Assembly: GCF_023016005.1 (NCBI RefSeq) | Contig: NZ_JALKAZ010000001.1 | Coordinates: 1,550,001 to 1,614,000, forward strand | Direction: 5' to 3' | Length of the DNA: 64,000 nt | Source: Erythrobacter sp. F6033 | GTDB taxonomy: Bacteria; Pseudomonadota; Alphaproteobacteria; Sphingomonadales; Sphingomonadaceae | Shown: one piece after another, positions 28,258-38,079 of the stretch | How positions within the stretch are numbered: position 1 is the first letter of the stretch | How the letters are laid out: every line of letters starts with the position of its first letter | Notes under the pieces: generated by a model | What the model was told of the DNA's origin: nothing | Database searches by the model: none | Seen by the model: only the letters and a program-made list of their open reading frames with translations | Made by a program: the position numbers and the translations under genes

Positions 28258-29037
28258 TTATTCGTGCGAAACTCGAACCAGCTTGCCGTTGCTCGAAGGC
28301 TGTAATATCAGACGGCTTCTATCGGGAGCTACAAACCGCTCAATTTTCTCAAGCTTTCCAGAAATGACGAGCTGATTCACAATCCGCGCACCCAATCGCG
28401 TTGCTTCAATCTTGTCGCTGGATAGTGAAGGCTCAATGCGCAATTCTTGACCCGTCCAGTAGTCAAGTCCGACGGTTTGCAATGCGCCATCATTTGTTAC
28501 CTTGAAAGAGGTCAGACCCAAAGCGGGAAACGGCCCTCCTTCGAGCCATGCAGACGCGACGGATTCGAAATATCGTCTTCCTATTAAGCTGCTGGCTGGT
28601 TTCCATACGACTGCTGCCAGATCATCAAAATGACGGATCATTTCGCAGGCCAAAGCAATCAATTCTCGCATCACAGGTAGCGAGCGGGCTCCTCCTGCGA
28701 GATGTTGACCGGGAGCGAGGTGAACTGCTTCAAATCTTTTCGACGAAACGGGTTCATCAAAATCATAATCGAATTCCGCCTCGAGAACGCTCTCTCCGGC
28801 TCCGGGGGCCACCCCTCGCAGGTCGAATGTAAGCCCATGCAGGAGCAGCTCGAACCAGACGTCTTCCTTGTGACCAGCCCCACCAAAAGATGAGCGAGCA
28901 ATAGCTTCTCCTTTGGTTGCGACGAGTTGTGGTGAATGATCTGCCGGTGGGCCGTGACTAATGGAGACAGACCTCAGAGCGCTTACAAAGTCTCTGATCG
29001 CGACAGGGTCAGGCCGTTTACCAGACGCAAACAGCAA
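28258..29037 (-). CDS. Unknown protein upstream of, and coupled to, the AHH-domain gene
   Basis: A 259-residue protein with no signal peptide or membrane helix. I do not recognise it. It contains segments such as FELLLHGLTFDLRGVAPG, FEAVHLAPGQHLAGG and a central helical run IALACEMIRHFDDLAAVVW. The stop is three bases before the AHH gene start, so the pair is probably one operon, with this gene first. Location makes it a candidate partner, regulator or immunity protein for the AHH protein, with no direct evidence. Confidence 0.65.
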   Translation of the reverse strand: MLFASGKRPDPVAIRDFVSALRSVSISHGPPADHSPQLVATKGEAIARSSFGGAGHKEDVWFELLLHGLTFDLRGVAPGAGESVLEAEFDYDFDEPVSSKRFEAVHLAPGQHLAGGARSLPVMRELIALACEMIRHFDDLAAVVWKPASSLIGRRYFESVASAWLEGGPFPALGLTSFKVTNDGALQTVGLDYWTGQELRIEPSLSSDKIEATRLGARIVNQLVISGKLEKIERFVAPDRSRLILQPSSNGKLVRVSHE

Positions 29038-29198
29038 GCTCAGCCCTTCGGGAGTAACGTCATGACTTTGCGAAATTTTCCAAGACCCCCCTTAGTCTTG
29101 CAAGCGCGGCTGGATTTCATCTGATGAGACACTGACGGGAAAATCCGTCATCGTCGAGTCTACATTCTTCATATCCCACACCGTTCGGTGCGGCCTAT

Positions 29199-29681
29199 TC
29201 AAAACAACCCTAGAAGAAGACCTTCTTCAAAGCCTCTTCCGAGATTTCTACAATCGTCAAGAACATGGCTAGGTACAGTTTTTTCGGCCCAAATCGCCTC
29301 GGGTGTTTGCGCTGCAAAGTTCACGATCATGGGCTCTATCGTCCGTTTCAAGCGCCAACCGGTGACAATCCTGTCGAGCTGGCGCTGAGCTCCTTCGCCA
29401 TCTGAACCTGCCGCGATGACTGTCGCATATGCTCTTCCTTCAATCTTGCCGAGAGCTGCGTAGTAGGTCTGGTCGAACATCTCCTTCATTTCGCCACTGA
29501 GACCGCCAAGGTTTTCGGGACAAACAAAAATGTAGCCGTTCGCCGCGAGCAACACATCTGATGTGACGTCGCGAGCGCGGATCAGCTGTGCACTTGCCAC
29601 ATCGGCCACGGCCCTTGCCATTGTTTCGCTGGCGCCTGTGCGGCTGTGCCAAACAACCAGAAAATTCTTTGCATTGGACAT
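29199..29681 (-). CDS. Flavodoxin-fold NAD(P)H-dependent oxidoreductase
   Basis: A 160-residue flavoprotein beginning SNAKNFLVVWHSRTGASETMA, with the FMN phosphate loop HSRTGASE near residues 13-20. ICPENLGG and FDQTYY form the flavin-binding loops. It resembles the NAD(P)H-dependent FMN reductase or flavodoxin families. The longer upstream ATG (29786) would run across the recJ start region, so the MSNAKNF start is chosen. It is divergent from recJ with about 80 bases between. Its electron partner is not evident. Confidence 0.82.
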   Translation of the reverse strand: MSNAKNFLVVWHSRTGASETMARAVADVASAQLIRARDVTSDVLLAANGYIFVCPENLGGLSGEMKEMFDQTYYAALGKIEGRAYATVIAAGSDGEGAQRQLDRIVTGWRLKRTIEPMIVNFAAQTPEAIWAEKTVPSHVLDDCRNLGRGFEEGLLLGLF

Positions 29682-29762
29682 TGTCTGCAGGAACAGCATT
29701 GCGCTGTAGATTGTCAATGGCTTGCCCTGTCCGCCACCCGCGCAATACGATACTGGTATTGC

Positions 29763-31544
29763 ATGGCCCCGCATTCCCTGTCCCACGTTCTTGGTGTTTC
29801 GCAGTCGCTTTCAGGCCGGGCTTGGCTTTGGCGCGGCGGCAATATGGATTTGAGCGATGCTCAAAGCCTTGAGCACGACATTCTCAGTCAATTGCTCATC
29901 ACACGCGGTGTAAGCGAGGACGACGTTGGACGGCACGCAGCGCCAACCATGCGCGATTTCTTACCTGATCCGTCAGAATTCAGAGATATGGATCAAGCGG
30001 CAGAAAGGCTCGCAAAGGCCATTTTCGATAATGAGCAAGTCACTATCTACGGTGATTATGATGTGGATGGGGCAACGAGTGCCGCGTTGCTAGTTGAGCT
30101 CCTACGCGGGTTGGGCCTCGAAGCGGGGTATTACATCCCAGATAGGCTGCTCGAAGGCTATGGCCCGAGCGGCGAGGCGCTAGTGAAGCTGAGTGAGGCG
30201 GGTTCGAGCCTGATCGTCACCGTCGATTGCGGGGCGATGGCTCACGAGGCATTGGGGATGGCCCGGGATGCTGGCGTAGATGTCATCGTCGTTGACCATC
30301 ACAAATGCTCGCCAGAGCTGCCGCCGACTGCGGCGCTGGTAAATCCTAACCGTCTTGACGAGAATGATCTGGCGGCGAGCCACGGTCACCTCGCCGCTGT
30401 GGGCGTTGCCTTCCTGCTCGCCATTGCATTGGTCCGAACCCTTCGCACCAAAGGCTTTTTTGAAGAGCGCAAAGAGCCAAATTTGATGGCTCTACTTGAT
30501 TTGGTGGCCTTAGGAACAGTCGCAGATGTCGCCGCTCTGCACGGCCTTAATCGAGCATTCGTTGCCCAAGGCCTGAAAATCCTGACCCGACGAGAGCGCA
30601 TCGGCATGGCAGCATTGATGGATGCCAGTCGGCTAAAGCGCGCGCCTCAGGCTAGCGACTTGGGTTTTGCATTGGGCCCGCGGATAAATGCCGGCGGCAG
30701 GATTGGAGAATCGACACTAGGAGTGCGGCTGCTCACGACCAATGATCCCGAAGAAGCGCGCGAAATAGCTGAACAACTTTCGAAGCTCAACGAAGAGCGG
30801 CGTGCTATTGAAGCCGAAGTTCAGGAAGCCGCCGAGGCGCAGCTTTTGAACCAGCACAATATGGCAGTCCACGTCATTTCCGGTGATGGATGGCATCCGG
30901 GTGTGATCGGTATCGTCGCCGGGCGGATTAAGGAAAAGACTGGCAAGCCCTCAATTGTGATTGCGAATGACTCAGACGGAACCGGGAAAGGGTCCGGTAG
31001 ATCAATCAGCGGAGTGGATCTTGGTGCGGCAATCATCGCGGCACGCGAAGAAGGGCTCTTGGTGGCAGGCGGCGGTCACGCAATGGCCGCTGGCCTTACC
31101 ATCCAAAACGAAAAATTGGCGGCTTTTGCCGAGTTTCTGGACACACGGTTGGCCAAAGATGTGGATCGTGCTCGAACAGAGCAATCGATGAAACTTGACC
31201 TATCACTCACACCGGGCGGCCTGACACCTGACTTGGTCAACACGCTCGAAACTGCTGGTCCCTATGGAGTGGGATGGCCCGCTCCACGCGTTGCCGTTGG
31301 CCCTGTCCGGATTGTGAAGGCTGACATCGTCGGAAAAGACCACCTCCGCATCATTGCATCGGGAGAAGACGGTCGCTCTTTCAAAGGAATTGCATTCCGC
31401 GCGGCCGAGACAGAAATGGCGCAGACTTTGCTCCATCGCAGTAAGGGACGTCGCTTCCATCTAGCAGGTCGGGTGAAGATTGATGATTGGGGTCCGCGCC
31501 CTGCGGCGGAGTTGCATTTGGAAGACGCGGCATTCGCCGATTAA
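29763..31544 (+). CDS. recJ: Single-stranded-DNA-specific exonuclease RecJ
   Basis: 5'-3' exonuclease of recombination and mismatch repair. From the ATG at 29763 the 593-residue protein shows the DHH phosphoesterase motifs: VTIYGDYDVDGATSAALLVE and VIVVDHHKCSPELPP. The C-terminal DHHA1 domain has GGGHAMAAGLTI. The opening VSQSLSGRAWLWRG matches the conserved RecJ N-terminus. An in-frame ATG at 29646 is rejected because that extension is antisense to the flavodoxin gene. It is complete. Confidence 0.96.
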   Translation: MAPHSLSHVLGVSQSLSGRAWLWRGGNMDLSDAQSLEHDILSQLLITRGVSEDDVGRHAAPTMRDFLPDPSEFRDMDQAAERLAKAIFDNEQVTIYGDYDVDGATSAALLVELLRGLGLEAGYYIPDRLLEGYGPSGEALVKLSEAGSSLIVTVDCGAMAHEALGMARDAGVDVIVVDHHKCSPELPPTAALVNPNRLDENDLAASHGHLAAVGVAFLLAIALVRTLRTKGFFEERKEPNLMALLDLVALGTVADVAALHGLNRAFVAQGLKILTRRERIGMAALMDASRLKRAPQASDLGFALGPRINAGGRIGESTLGVRLLTTNDPEEAREIAEQLSKLNEERRAIEAEVQEAAEAQLLNQHNMAVHVISGDGWHPGVIGIVAGRIKEKTGKPSIVIANDSDGTGKGSGRSISGVDLGAAIIAAREEGLLVAGGGHAMAAGLTIQNEKLAAFAEFLDTRLAKDVDRARTEQSMKLDLSLTPGGLTPDLVNTLETAGPYGVGWPAPRVAVGPVRIVKADIVGKDHLRIIASGEDGRSFKGIAFRAAETEMAQTLLHRSKGRRFHLAGRVKIDDWGPRPAAELHLEDAAFAD

Positions 31545-31587
31545 GTGCCCATCCGCACAATTTTTCAAGAAACCCATGGATACGGGC

Positions 31588-31616
31588 TTGACCGATTCAT
31601 CCTCCACCCCTAGATG
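31588..31616 (+). promoter_or_regulatory. Promoter of tRNA-Glu
   Basis: TTGACC (31588-31593), 17-base spacer, TAGATG (31611-31616), 20 bases before the tRNA 5' end. The spacing fits sigma-70 recognition. Confidence 0.55.
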
Positions 31617-31636
31617 CGCGCTCTCGCAACGAGCGT

Positions 31637-31711
31637 GGCCCCTTCGTCTAGCGGTTAGGACGCGGCCCTTTCACGGCTGAAACACGGGTTCGATTCCCGT
31701 AGGGGTCACCA
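31637..31711 (+). tRNA. tRNA-Glu (anticodon TTC)
   Basis: Cloverleaf with acceptor GGCCCCT pairing to AGGGGTC (one G-U), D-arm TCTAGCGGTTAGGAC, anticodon TTC within CCTTTCAC, and T-loop GGTTCGATTC. The CCA end is encoded (31709-31711). Discriminator base A. TTC decodes GAA/GAG as glutamate. It lies between recJ and the phosphate operon. Confidence 0.97.
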
Positions 31712-31813
31712 CCTCTTCTTTCCATCAAGCATGCGTGCTTCAGGGAAGTAGCTCCCCAAGAAACGCAGTATCTGTTCTTTCAAGCCGGAAGGCTTGGAGC
31801 TAAAGCGCTCGCG

Positions 31814-33055
31814 ATGGACACGAGACATTCATTTCCGTGGGCAGGTCTATTCCTGGCCCTCGTGACGTTCGTCGCGATGATTGCGCTAGGCCTTGACCCC
31901 GTGATCTCGCTCGCAGTCCTTGTGGTGTGGAGCGGTTCGTTGCTGTTGATTTCCGGACGACCGCCAGAGCCCCCGAAAGTCATCGTCAAGAATTCCTTCA
32001 ACCTCGAATCCATGCGCGGCCTGATCGAGAACTCTTCCACTCCGATTATGGTGACTGAGAAAAACAGTATCGCGATTGCCAATGCGGCTGCCCGTCGCAT
32101 GCTCGGCCAACATATGATCGGCCAAGATGCCCGCATGGCATTTCGGCAGCCAGAGGCGATCTCATTGCTGGGCAACGATCGCAATGGGCGGGCGATTTTG
32201 CGCGGTCTTGCGAGGCGGCAGGACATTTGGGAAATCAATCGCCAGGGGTTAGGCGGCGATATCGCCGTGATTGAGCTGATCAATCAAACGGCTGAGGCTG
32301 ACATAAGCCGAGCCCACACCGACTTTGTCGCCAATGCAAGCCACGAACTGCGTACGCCGCTTGCAGCGATTCTCGGCTATGTCGAAACATTGAGTGAAAG
32401 CGCCGACAGTTTGGACACCCCAACATCCAGAAAATTCCTCCGCACGATTGAACGCGAAGGTAAGCGCCTCCAGAACTTGATCAGCGATTTGATGAGCCTC
32501 TCACGGGTCGAGGCTGAGAAACACGATCTCCCAAGCGAAATTCTAGAATTGGCGCCGTTGGTTGAGCGTGCCGCATCCGATGCAGCCGGTCTAAACCGAA
32601 TCAATCGTTTGGACTTTGCCCTAAACTGTGAGCCCTCGGTCCAGGGTGACGCGCAGCAGCTTGAACAGCTTGTCCGCAACCTGGTCGACAATTCGCTGAA
32701 GTATGGTGCGCCATCCTCTCCTGTGAAAGTCATGCTGGATCTTGCTCGCGACAATCATGCGCGAATTTCCGTTGTTGACGAAGGTGAAGGTATCGCGCCT
32801 GAGCAGATCCCCCACCTGACCCGCCGTTTTTACCGGACCGACCCCGGGCGTAGCCGTGCTTCGGGCGGAACCGGACTTGGGCTCGCCATTGTGAAGCATA
32901 TTGTGGAACGCCACCGCGGACGTCTCGACATCCAGAGTGATCTTGGCAAAGGAACCCGCGTCGTTGTGAGAATACCTCTCGCAGAGACACAAACAATCGA
33001 CGCAAAAAGTGAAGAGACAGAAGGTCCCGAGACCGGGATCGAAAAAATGTCATAG
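31814..33055 (+). CDS. phoR: Phosphate regulon sensor histidine kinase PhoR
   Basis: A 413-residue kinase with two N-terminal membrane helices (residues 5-52), a PAS-like segment, then HisKA and HATPase. The phosphorylated His is in ASHELRTPLAAILGY. Nucleotide motifs are NLVDNSLKYG (N box), VVDEGEGI (G1) and GGTGLGLAIVKHI (G2). It heads the cluster phoR-pstC-pstA-pstB-phoU-phoB, so its partner PhoB lies at the far end. Like other PhoR proteins it lacks a large periplasmic sensor, consistent with sensing through the Pst/PhoU complex. A CAAGCC-GGAA-GGCTTG hairpin (31781-31796) precedes the ribosome site. Confidence 0.93.
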   Translation: MDTRHSFPWAGLFLALVTFVAMIALGLDPVISLAVLVVWSGSLLLISGRPPEPPKVIVKNSFNLESMRGLIENSSTPIMVTEKNSIAIANAAARRMLGQHMIGQDARMAFRQPEAISLLGNDRNGRAILRGLARRQDIWEINRQGLGGDIAVIELINQTAEADISRAHTDFVANASHELRTPLAAILGYVETLSESADSLDTPTSRKFLRTIEREGKRLQNLISDLMSLSRVEAEKHDLPSEILELAPLVERAASDAAGLNRINRLDFALNCEPSVQGDAQQLEQLVRNLVDNSLKYGAPSSPVKVMLDLARDNHARISVVDEGEGIAPEQIPHLTRRFYRTDPGRSRASGGTGLGLAIVKHIVERHRGRLDIQSDLGKGTRVVVRIPLAETQTIDAKSEETEGPETGIEKMS

Positions 33056-33152
33056 CATTGTCTTATTTCCTCAACATCCCGAGGGCAAAGGGCAGTCGGC
33101 GGCACGAATAAATAAGATTCGCGCGGCATTCAGGAGAATTAGGTTTTAATTG

Positions 33153-34535
33153 ATGTCGCCGATTACGCTCATACTGATTGCCATCGGGCTGGGTCTTGCA
33201 GGGTGGCTTGCAGGGCGCGCGAAAGCATGGAGCTTTCAAAAGGCTGATCCGGAAGTCCGCCCAGTCGCGCGACCTACGTACCACGCATGGTATGTTGCGA
33301 TCTGGATTGTTGTCCCTGTGCTCGCCTTTGTTGCGATCTGGTCATTCCTTGCACCGCAGCTGGTTATGCAGAGCGTGCTCGCCTCTCCAGCTGCTGCCGG
33401 ATTGCCGGAATTTGGTTTTGAGCGCGAAGCGTGGCTCGGGGAAGCACGCGCCGTCGCGAGCGGAAATGCGAGCGCGGTATTCAACAGCGGTGCTGAGTCG
33501 CTTATTGAACCATTCCGCGAGGCAATGAGCCGTTACAGCCTGATCGGCGTGATAGTAACGATCTTCATCGGCTTCGCTGGCGGCGCCTTTGCGTTCCTGC
33601 GTATTCGCCCGGATTTCCGCGCACGGACACGTGTCGAAAGAACGATAATGGCCGTCCTGCTCCTTGCGTCACTCGTAGCGATCCTGACGACGTTCGGTAT
33701 CTTTGCCAGCCTTGTTTTCGAAACGGTCCGTTTCTTTGGTATGGTATCGCCTATCGATTTCTTCACCGGCACGTTCTGGGGTCCCGACCCGATGAACGCC
33801 GGCGAGCCTGACGCCGCAAAGTATGGCGCTATCCCACTTTTCTGGGGCACGCTCTTTATTGGCGCAATTATCGCGATGATTGTCGCAATACCGCTGGGTT
33901 TGATGAGCGCAATCTACCTGACTCAATACGCCAACCCTCGGCTGCGCGCATGGGTCAAACCGGCACTCGAGATACTCGCTGGCGTACCAACGGTTGTTTA
34001 TGGCTATTTCGCAGCCCTAACCGTGGCCCCAGCGATACGCGACGCGGCTGTGGCTCTCGGAATATCCGGGGCCTCTACCGAAAGCGCATTGGCCGCAGGT
34101 GTCGTTATGGGTGTGATGATCATCCCATTCGTTTCTTCCATGGCCGACGACTCGATTGCGGCCGTGCCCAGTGCGATGCGCGATGGCAGTTATGCGATGG
34201 GCGCGACCAAGTCTGAGACGATCAAGAGAGTGCTGTTCCCAGCAGCCCTTCCCGGCATCGTCGCAGGCGTTATGCTAGCGATCAGCCGTGCGATTGGCGA
34301 AACAATGATTGTTGTGATGGCAGCATCAACCGCTGCCAACCTAAGCGCCAACCCGCTCGACAGGATGACAACCGTAACAGTTCAGATCGTCAAACTGCTC
34401 ACCGGCGAGCAAAGCACCGATCACCCTACATATCTTAGCGCCTTCGCACTCGGCTTTACTCTGTTCCTTGTGACGCTGGTTCTCAACATCATCGCTCTGC
34501 GCGTCGTGAAACGGTTCCGTGAAGCTTATGACTGA
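33153..34535 (+). CDS. pstC: Phosphate ABC transporter permease PstC
   Basis: Inner-membrane half of the high-affinity phosphate importer. The 460-residue protein is longer than the E. coli PstC because of an N-terminal extension with two extra helices and a soluble insert around residues 80-130. The permease core has the EAA-like loop AMGATKSETIKRVLFPAALPGIVAG. An alternative TTG lies one codon upstream. The 3' end overlaps pstA by eight bases. The phosphate-binding protein PstS is not encoded in this cluster. Confidence 0.93.
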   Translation: MSPITLILIAIGLGLAGWLAGRAKAWSFQKADPEVRPVARPTYHAWYVAIWIVVPVLAFVAIWSFLAPQLVMQSVLASPAAAGLPEFGFEREAWLGEARAVASGNASAVFNSGAESLIEPFREAMSRYSLIGVIVTIFIGFAGGAFAFLRIRPDFRARTRVERTIMAVLLLASLVAILTTFGIFASLVFETVRFFGMVSPIDFFTGTFWGPDPMNAGEPDAAKYGAIPLFWGTLFIGAIIAMIVAIPLGLMSAIYLTQYANPRLRAWVKPALEILAGVPTVVYGYFAALTVAPAIRDAAVALGISGASTESALAAGVVMGVMIIPFVSSMADDSIAAVPSAMRDGSYAMGATKSETIKRVLFPAALPGIVAGVMLAISRAIGETMIVVMAASTAANLSANPLDRMTTVTVQIVKLLTGEQSTDHPTYLSAFALGFTLFLVTLVLNIIALRVVKRFREAYD

Positions 34536-35805
34536 TACAGTAATCTCTCCCGGCGCAGTCGAAGAGCTTGGCCCCACACGGACGCCTGAGTTCGAAAAGC
34601 GCCTCGCTAAGCGGTACCGTAAGGAACGCAATTTCAAGCGTATGGGTCAAGGCGCAATTGCGTTTTCGGTAGCCGTGTTGGTATTCCTCCTTGGCAACAT
34701 GTTCATCAACGGCATAGGCGGCTTTCAACGCGCCGAACTTGCGGTGCCAATCGATTTTGCCGAAAGCGGCATTTCTGGCGATGAGGCTTCGCTCTCTTCC
34801 CCGAATGCGCTCCAAGCCCTGGAGATGCAGGGTATCGGGGACATCGTTGATTTCTATGCCGAACGCGAACTTGGCGCAGAAGGCGCGGAGCAGATAAGCC
34901 GTGAGGCATGGCGTGATGTAGCTTTGGCCCTCACAGAAGACCCATCGCTGATCCGCCAATCAAAGACTTTCTACCTCCCGGCGTCGTCCGACCTTGCGTC
35001 AGGACTGGCGGGAGAAGGTTCACCCGAAATGCAAACGCTTGCCAAAGAGCTGTCGGATGCAGGCAAGCTGGCTGAAAACTGGGATGCCGGTTTCCTAGCA
35101 CGTTCGGATGCGACGAGCCCTCAATCAGCGGGCATTTGGGGCGCGCTGAAAGGCTCGATCCTGACGATGATCGTGACTTTCGTGCTAGCCTTCCCGATTG
35201 GCGTCCTGGCTGCGCTCTACCTTGAAGAATACGCACCAAAGAATCGTTGGACCGACTTGATCGAGGTTTCGATCAACAACCTCGCTGCGGTCCCTTCAAT
35301 CATCTTTGGCCTGCTCGGCCTGGCGGTATTTCTGTGGCTGTTCCCGAACTTGCGCTCTGCCCCACTGATCGGCGGTATGACGCTGGCTTTGATGACAATG
35401 CCCGTGATCGTGATTTCAGGGCGTAACGCTATCAAAGCTGTTCCCCCATCGATCCGCGATGGCGCACTGGCCGTCGGCGCGTCACCGGTGCAGGTCGTAT
35501 TCCATCACGTCCTGCCGCTGGCGATGCCGGGAATGCTAACCGGCACCATCATCGGCATGGCCCGCGCGCTTGGTGAAACCGCACCGCTCCTGTTGATCGG
35601 GATGCGGGCCTTTGTCGCAACACCGCCTGATGGCTTTACCTCGCCATCTACGGTATTGCCGATGCAAATCTTTCTATGGTCCGATGAAATTGACCGAGGG
35701 TTCGTAGAACGTACGAGCGCCGCAATCATCGTTCTGTTGCTATTCCTCCTACTGATGAATGGCGTCGCAATTTATCTCCGCAACAAGTTCGAGAAGAGCT
35801 GGTGA
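34528..35805 (+). CDS. pstA: Phosphate ABC transporter permease PstA
   Basis: Second permease of the phosphate importer, 425 residues from the ATG at 34528. That ATG overlaps the pstC stop (ATGACTGA) and is better than a GTG three codons upstream. The C-terminal half carries the permease signature: [30 protein letters not shown] periplasmic loop of about 130 residues (65-190) follows the first helix, typical of the long PstA form of some alphaproteobacteria. Its stop overlaps the GTG start of pstB. Confidence 0.93.
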   Translation: MTDTVISPGAVEELGPTRTPEFEKRLAKRYRKERNFKRMGQGAIAFSVAVLVFLLGNMFINGIGGFQRAELAVPIDFAESGISGDEASLSSPNALQALEMQGIGDIVDFYAERELGAEGAEQISREAWRDVALALTEDPSLIRQSKTFYLPASSDLASGLAGEGSPEMQTLAKELSDAGKLAENWDAGFLARSDATSPQSAGIWGALKGSILTMIVTFVLAFPIGVLAALYLEEYAPKNRWTDLIEVSINNLAAVPSIIFGLLGLAVFLWLFPNLRSAPLIGGMTLALMTMPVIVISGRNAIKAVPPSIRDGALAVGASPVQVVFHHVLPLAMPGMLTGTIIGMARALGETAPLLLIGMRAFVATPPDGFTSPSTVLPMQIFLWSDEIDRGFVERTSAAIIVLLLFLLLMNGVAIYLRNKFEKSW

Positions 35806-36590
35806 CTGTAATTCACGAAAATTTGAACGACACCGAAGCCAAAATGAGGGCTCGCGATGTGTCAGTCTATTATGGCGACAAGAAAGCCATCGACGAGGTG
35901 TCGATCGATATCTCGCCTGACTATGTGACGGCTTTCATCGGACCATCCGGCTGCGGGAAGTCGACTTTCTTGCGCTGTTTCAACCGCATGAACGATACGA
36001 TCCCGATCGCTAAGGTTGACGGTTTGATCGAGCTTGAGGGCGAAGACATCCATTCCAACGCCATGGACGTTGTCCAATTGCGCGCACGTGTTGGTATGGT
36101 TTTCCAGAAACCGAACCCGTTTCCAAAGTCGATTTACGACAACATTGCTTACGGCCCCAAAATTCACGGCCTTGCCGAGAAGAAGCCAGACCTTGACGCG
36201 GTCGTCGAAAAGTCGCTGACGCGCGCTGGGCTATGGGATGAGGTTAAGGACCGTCTCGAAGATTCCGGTACGGCGCTTTCCGGTGGTCAGCAGCAACGTC
36301 TTTGCATCGCACGCGCGATTGCCGTTGATCCCGAGGTTATCCTGATGGACGAGCCCGCTTCAGCGCTTGATCCCATAGCCACTGCGAAAATCGAAGAATT
36401 GATCGATGAGCTTTCGGGCCGCTATGCCATCGTCATTGTGACCCACTCGATGCAACAGGCAGCGCGTGTTTCGCAGCGCACGGCATTCTTCCACCTCGGC
36501 AAGATGGTGGAGTATGGCCGAACATCGGACATTTTTACAAATCCCATTGAGCAACGCACTCAGGACTACATCACAGGAAGATATGGCTGA
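35802..36590 (+). CDS. pstB: Phosphate ABC transporter ATP-binding protein PstB
   Basis: Cytoplasmic ATPase of the phosphate importer, 262 residues. Walker A is [16 protein letters not shown] (residues about 47-62). [18 protein letters not shown] is the typical PstB Q-loop. The signature is [16 protein letters not shown], and Walker B is [13 protein letters not shown]. The start is a GTG at 35802 within the pstA stop (GGTGACT). An ATG at residue 15 would also leave the ABC domain intact. phoU follows with a one-base overlap (TGATG). Confidence 0.96.
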   Translation: MTVIHENLNDTEAKMRARDVSVYYGDKKAIDEVSIDISPDYVTAFIGPSGCGKSTFLRCFNRMNDTIPIAKVDGLIELEGEDIHSNAMDVVQLRARVGMVFQKPNPFPKSIYDNIAYGPKIHGLAEKKPDLDAVVEKSLTRAGLWDEVKDRLEDSGTALSGGQQQRLCIARAIAVDPEVILMDEPASALDPIATAKIEELIDELSGRYAIVIVTHSMQQAARVSQRTAFFHLGKMVEYGRTSDIFTNPIEQRTQDYITGRYG

Positions 36591-37261
36591 TGACTGAGCA
36601 TACCGTCAAAGCTTTCGATGAGGACATCACCCGGCTCCGTGGTCTTATTGCGGAGATGGGTGGTCTCGCCGAAGTAGCAATTCAAGAAGCACTCGACGCG
36701 ATGGTTCGCGGAGACGAAAAATTGGGTGAGCGCGTGGTCGCTCGTGACAAGAAGATCGATGCCCTCGAATCCGAAGTCGACAAGCTTGCCGTCCGCATTA
36801 TCGCTCTGCGTGCTCCGATGGCGGACGATTTGCGCGAAGTCATCGCCGCCCTGAAAATTGCCGGCGTTGTTGAACGGATTGGCGACTATTCGAAGAATAT
36901 CGCCAAACGGGTCAAGATGATCGAAGGCCGTGACCGGTTTGAACCGCTTACTCTGCTGGCCGCTATGGGTGATCTAGCAGGCGAGATGGTCCACGATGTA
37001 CTAACCGCCTACGCCGCACGCGATGCCGAACTTGCGCGTGAAGTGATCGCGACCGACGACAAGGTCGATGCATTCTACAATAGCATTTTCCGCAACCTAG
37101 TAAGCCATATGGTTGAAAACCCAGCGACCATTTCCAGCGCGGCACAACTCCTATTCGTTGCGCGCAATCTGGAACGGATTGGCGATCACGCAACAAATGT
37201 AGCGGAAATGGTTCATTATGCTGCAACAGGTTCCTACCCGCCCGAAGAAGACGGCAGCTGA
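36590..37261 (+). CDS. phoU: Phosphate regulon modulator PhoU
   Basis: PhoU links PstB to PhoR and represses the Pho regulon when phosphate is ample. The 223-residue protein is two repeats of a three-helix bundle with the metal-binding E-x-x-x-D patterns, for example DEKLGERVVARDKKIDALESEVD and its second copy with DAELAREVIATDDKVDAFYN. The length is normal. It starts inside the pstB stop. Between it and phoB there is a GCGTTTG/CAAACGC hairpin (37269-37293). Confidence 0.95.
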   Translation: MTEHTVKAFDEDITRLRGLIAEMGGLAEVAIQEALDAMVRGDEKLGERVVARDKKIDALESEVDKLAVRIIALRAPMADDLREVIAALKIAGVVERIGDYSKNIAKRVKMIEGRDRFEPLTLLAAMGDLAGEMVHDVLTAYAARDAELAREVIATDDKVDAFYNSIFRNLVSHMVENPATISSAAQLLFVARNLERIGDHATNVAEMVHYAATGSYPPEEDGS

Positions 37262-37383
37262 TCTGATAGCGTTTGTGGAAAAGTTGCAAACGCACTTTTC
37301 ATCAAAATGTAGCGAAACTGAAGCACAGAGTTCGTGGTGCTTGCGACAGCCTCGACAAGCAACGGTTAGGGAGACTGTCTCAC

Positions 37384-38073
37384 ATGTCCGCAGCCAAATT
37401 GCTACTTGTCGAAGACGATCCAGCTCTCTCTGAACTTTTGGAGTATCGCTTTCAGAACGAAGGCTACGACGTCCGCTGTACCGGCGATGGCGATGAAGCT
37501 TTGGTCTTGGCGAGCGAGGACGTACCTGATCTTATCATTCTTGATTGGATGATCGAAGGCACCAGCGGCATCGAAGTTTGCCGCCGATTGCGTCGTGATA
37601 AAGAAACAGCGCATGTCCCGATCATCATGCTGACTGCGCGCGAAGCCGAAGATGACCGTGTTCGCGGCTTGGAAACGGGCGCAGATGATTATCTGACCAA
37701 ACCTTTCAGTCCACGCGAGCTATTGGCCCGTGTTGCCGCCGTAATGCGGCGTATCCGCCCTGCCCTTGCTGGCGAAACTATTGAAGTGGGCGACATTAAA
37801 CTAGATCCGGTTGCGCACAAGGTTCAGCGTCGCGGACAATCGCTCCAGCTTGGCCCGACGGAATATCGCTTGCTGAAGTTCTTCATGGAAAGCCCTGGGC
37901 GAGTTTTCAGCCGCGGGCAATTGCTAGATGGCGTTTGGGGCACCGGCTCCGACATCGAATTGCGCACCGTCGATGTTCATATCCGTCGCCTTCGCAAGGC
38001 GATCGAAGTCGATGGAGTGAAAGATCCTATCCGCACCGTTCGCTCGGCCGGATATGCTCTTGAGACCAGCTAA
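37384..38073 (+). CDS. phoB: Phosphate regulon response regulator PhoB
   Basis: OmpR-family regulator, 229 residues, that binds pho boxes when phosphorylated by PhoR. The receiver shows LLVEDDPALSELL, the phospho-acceptor region LIILDWMIEGTSGIEV (Asp about 53) and LTKPFSPRELLAR. The winged-helix domain has LRTVDVHIRRLRKAIE. An in-frame upstream ATG would extend through the phoU gap and is rejected; MSAAKLLLVEDD is the usual opening. No clear pho box was seen in front of it or in front of phoR. Confidence 0.95.
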   Translation: MSAAKLLLVEDDPALSELLEYRFQNEGYDVRCTGDGDEALVLASEDVPDLIILDWMIEGTSGIEVCRRLRRDKETAHVPIIMLTAREAEDDRVRGLETGADDYLTKPFSPRELLARVAAVMRRIRPALAGETIEVGDIKLDPVAHKVQRRGQSLQLGPTEYRLLKFFMESPGRVFSRGQLLDGVWGTGSDIELRTVDVHIRRLRKAIEVDGVKDPIRTVRSAGYALETS

Positions 38074-38079
38074 TCACAC

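Noticed and set aside
33056..33152. Pho box in front of pstC
   Set aside because: No direct repeat resembling CTGTCA with proper spacing was found.
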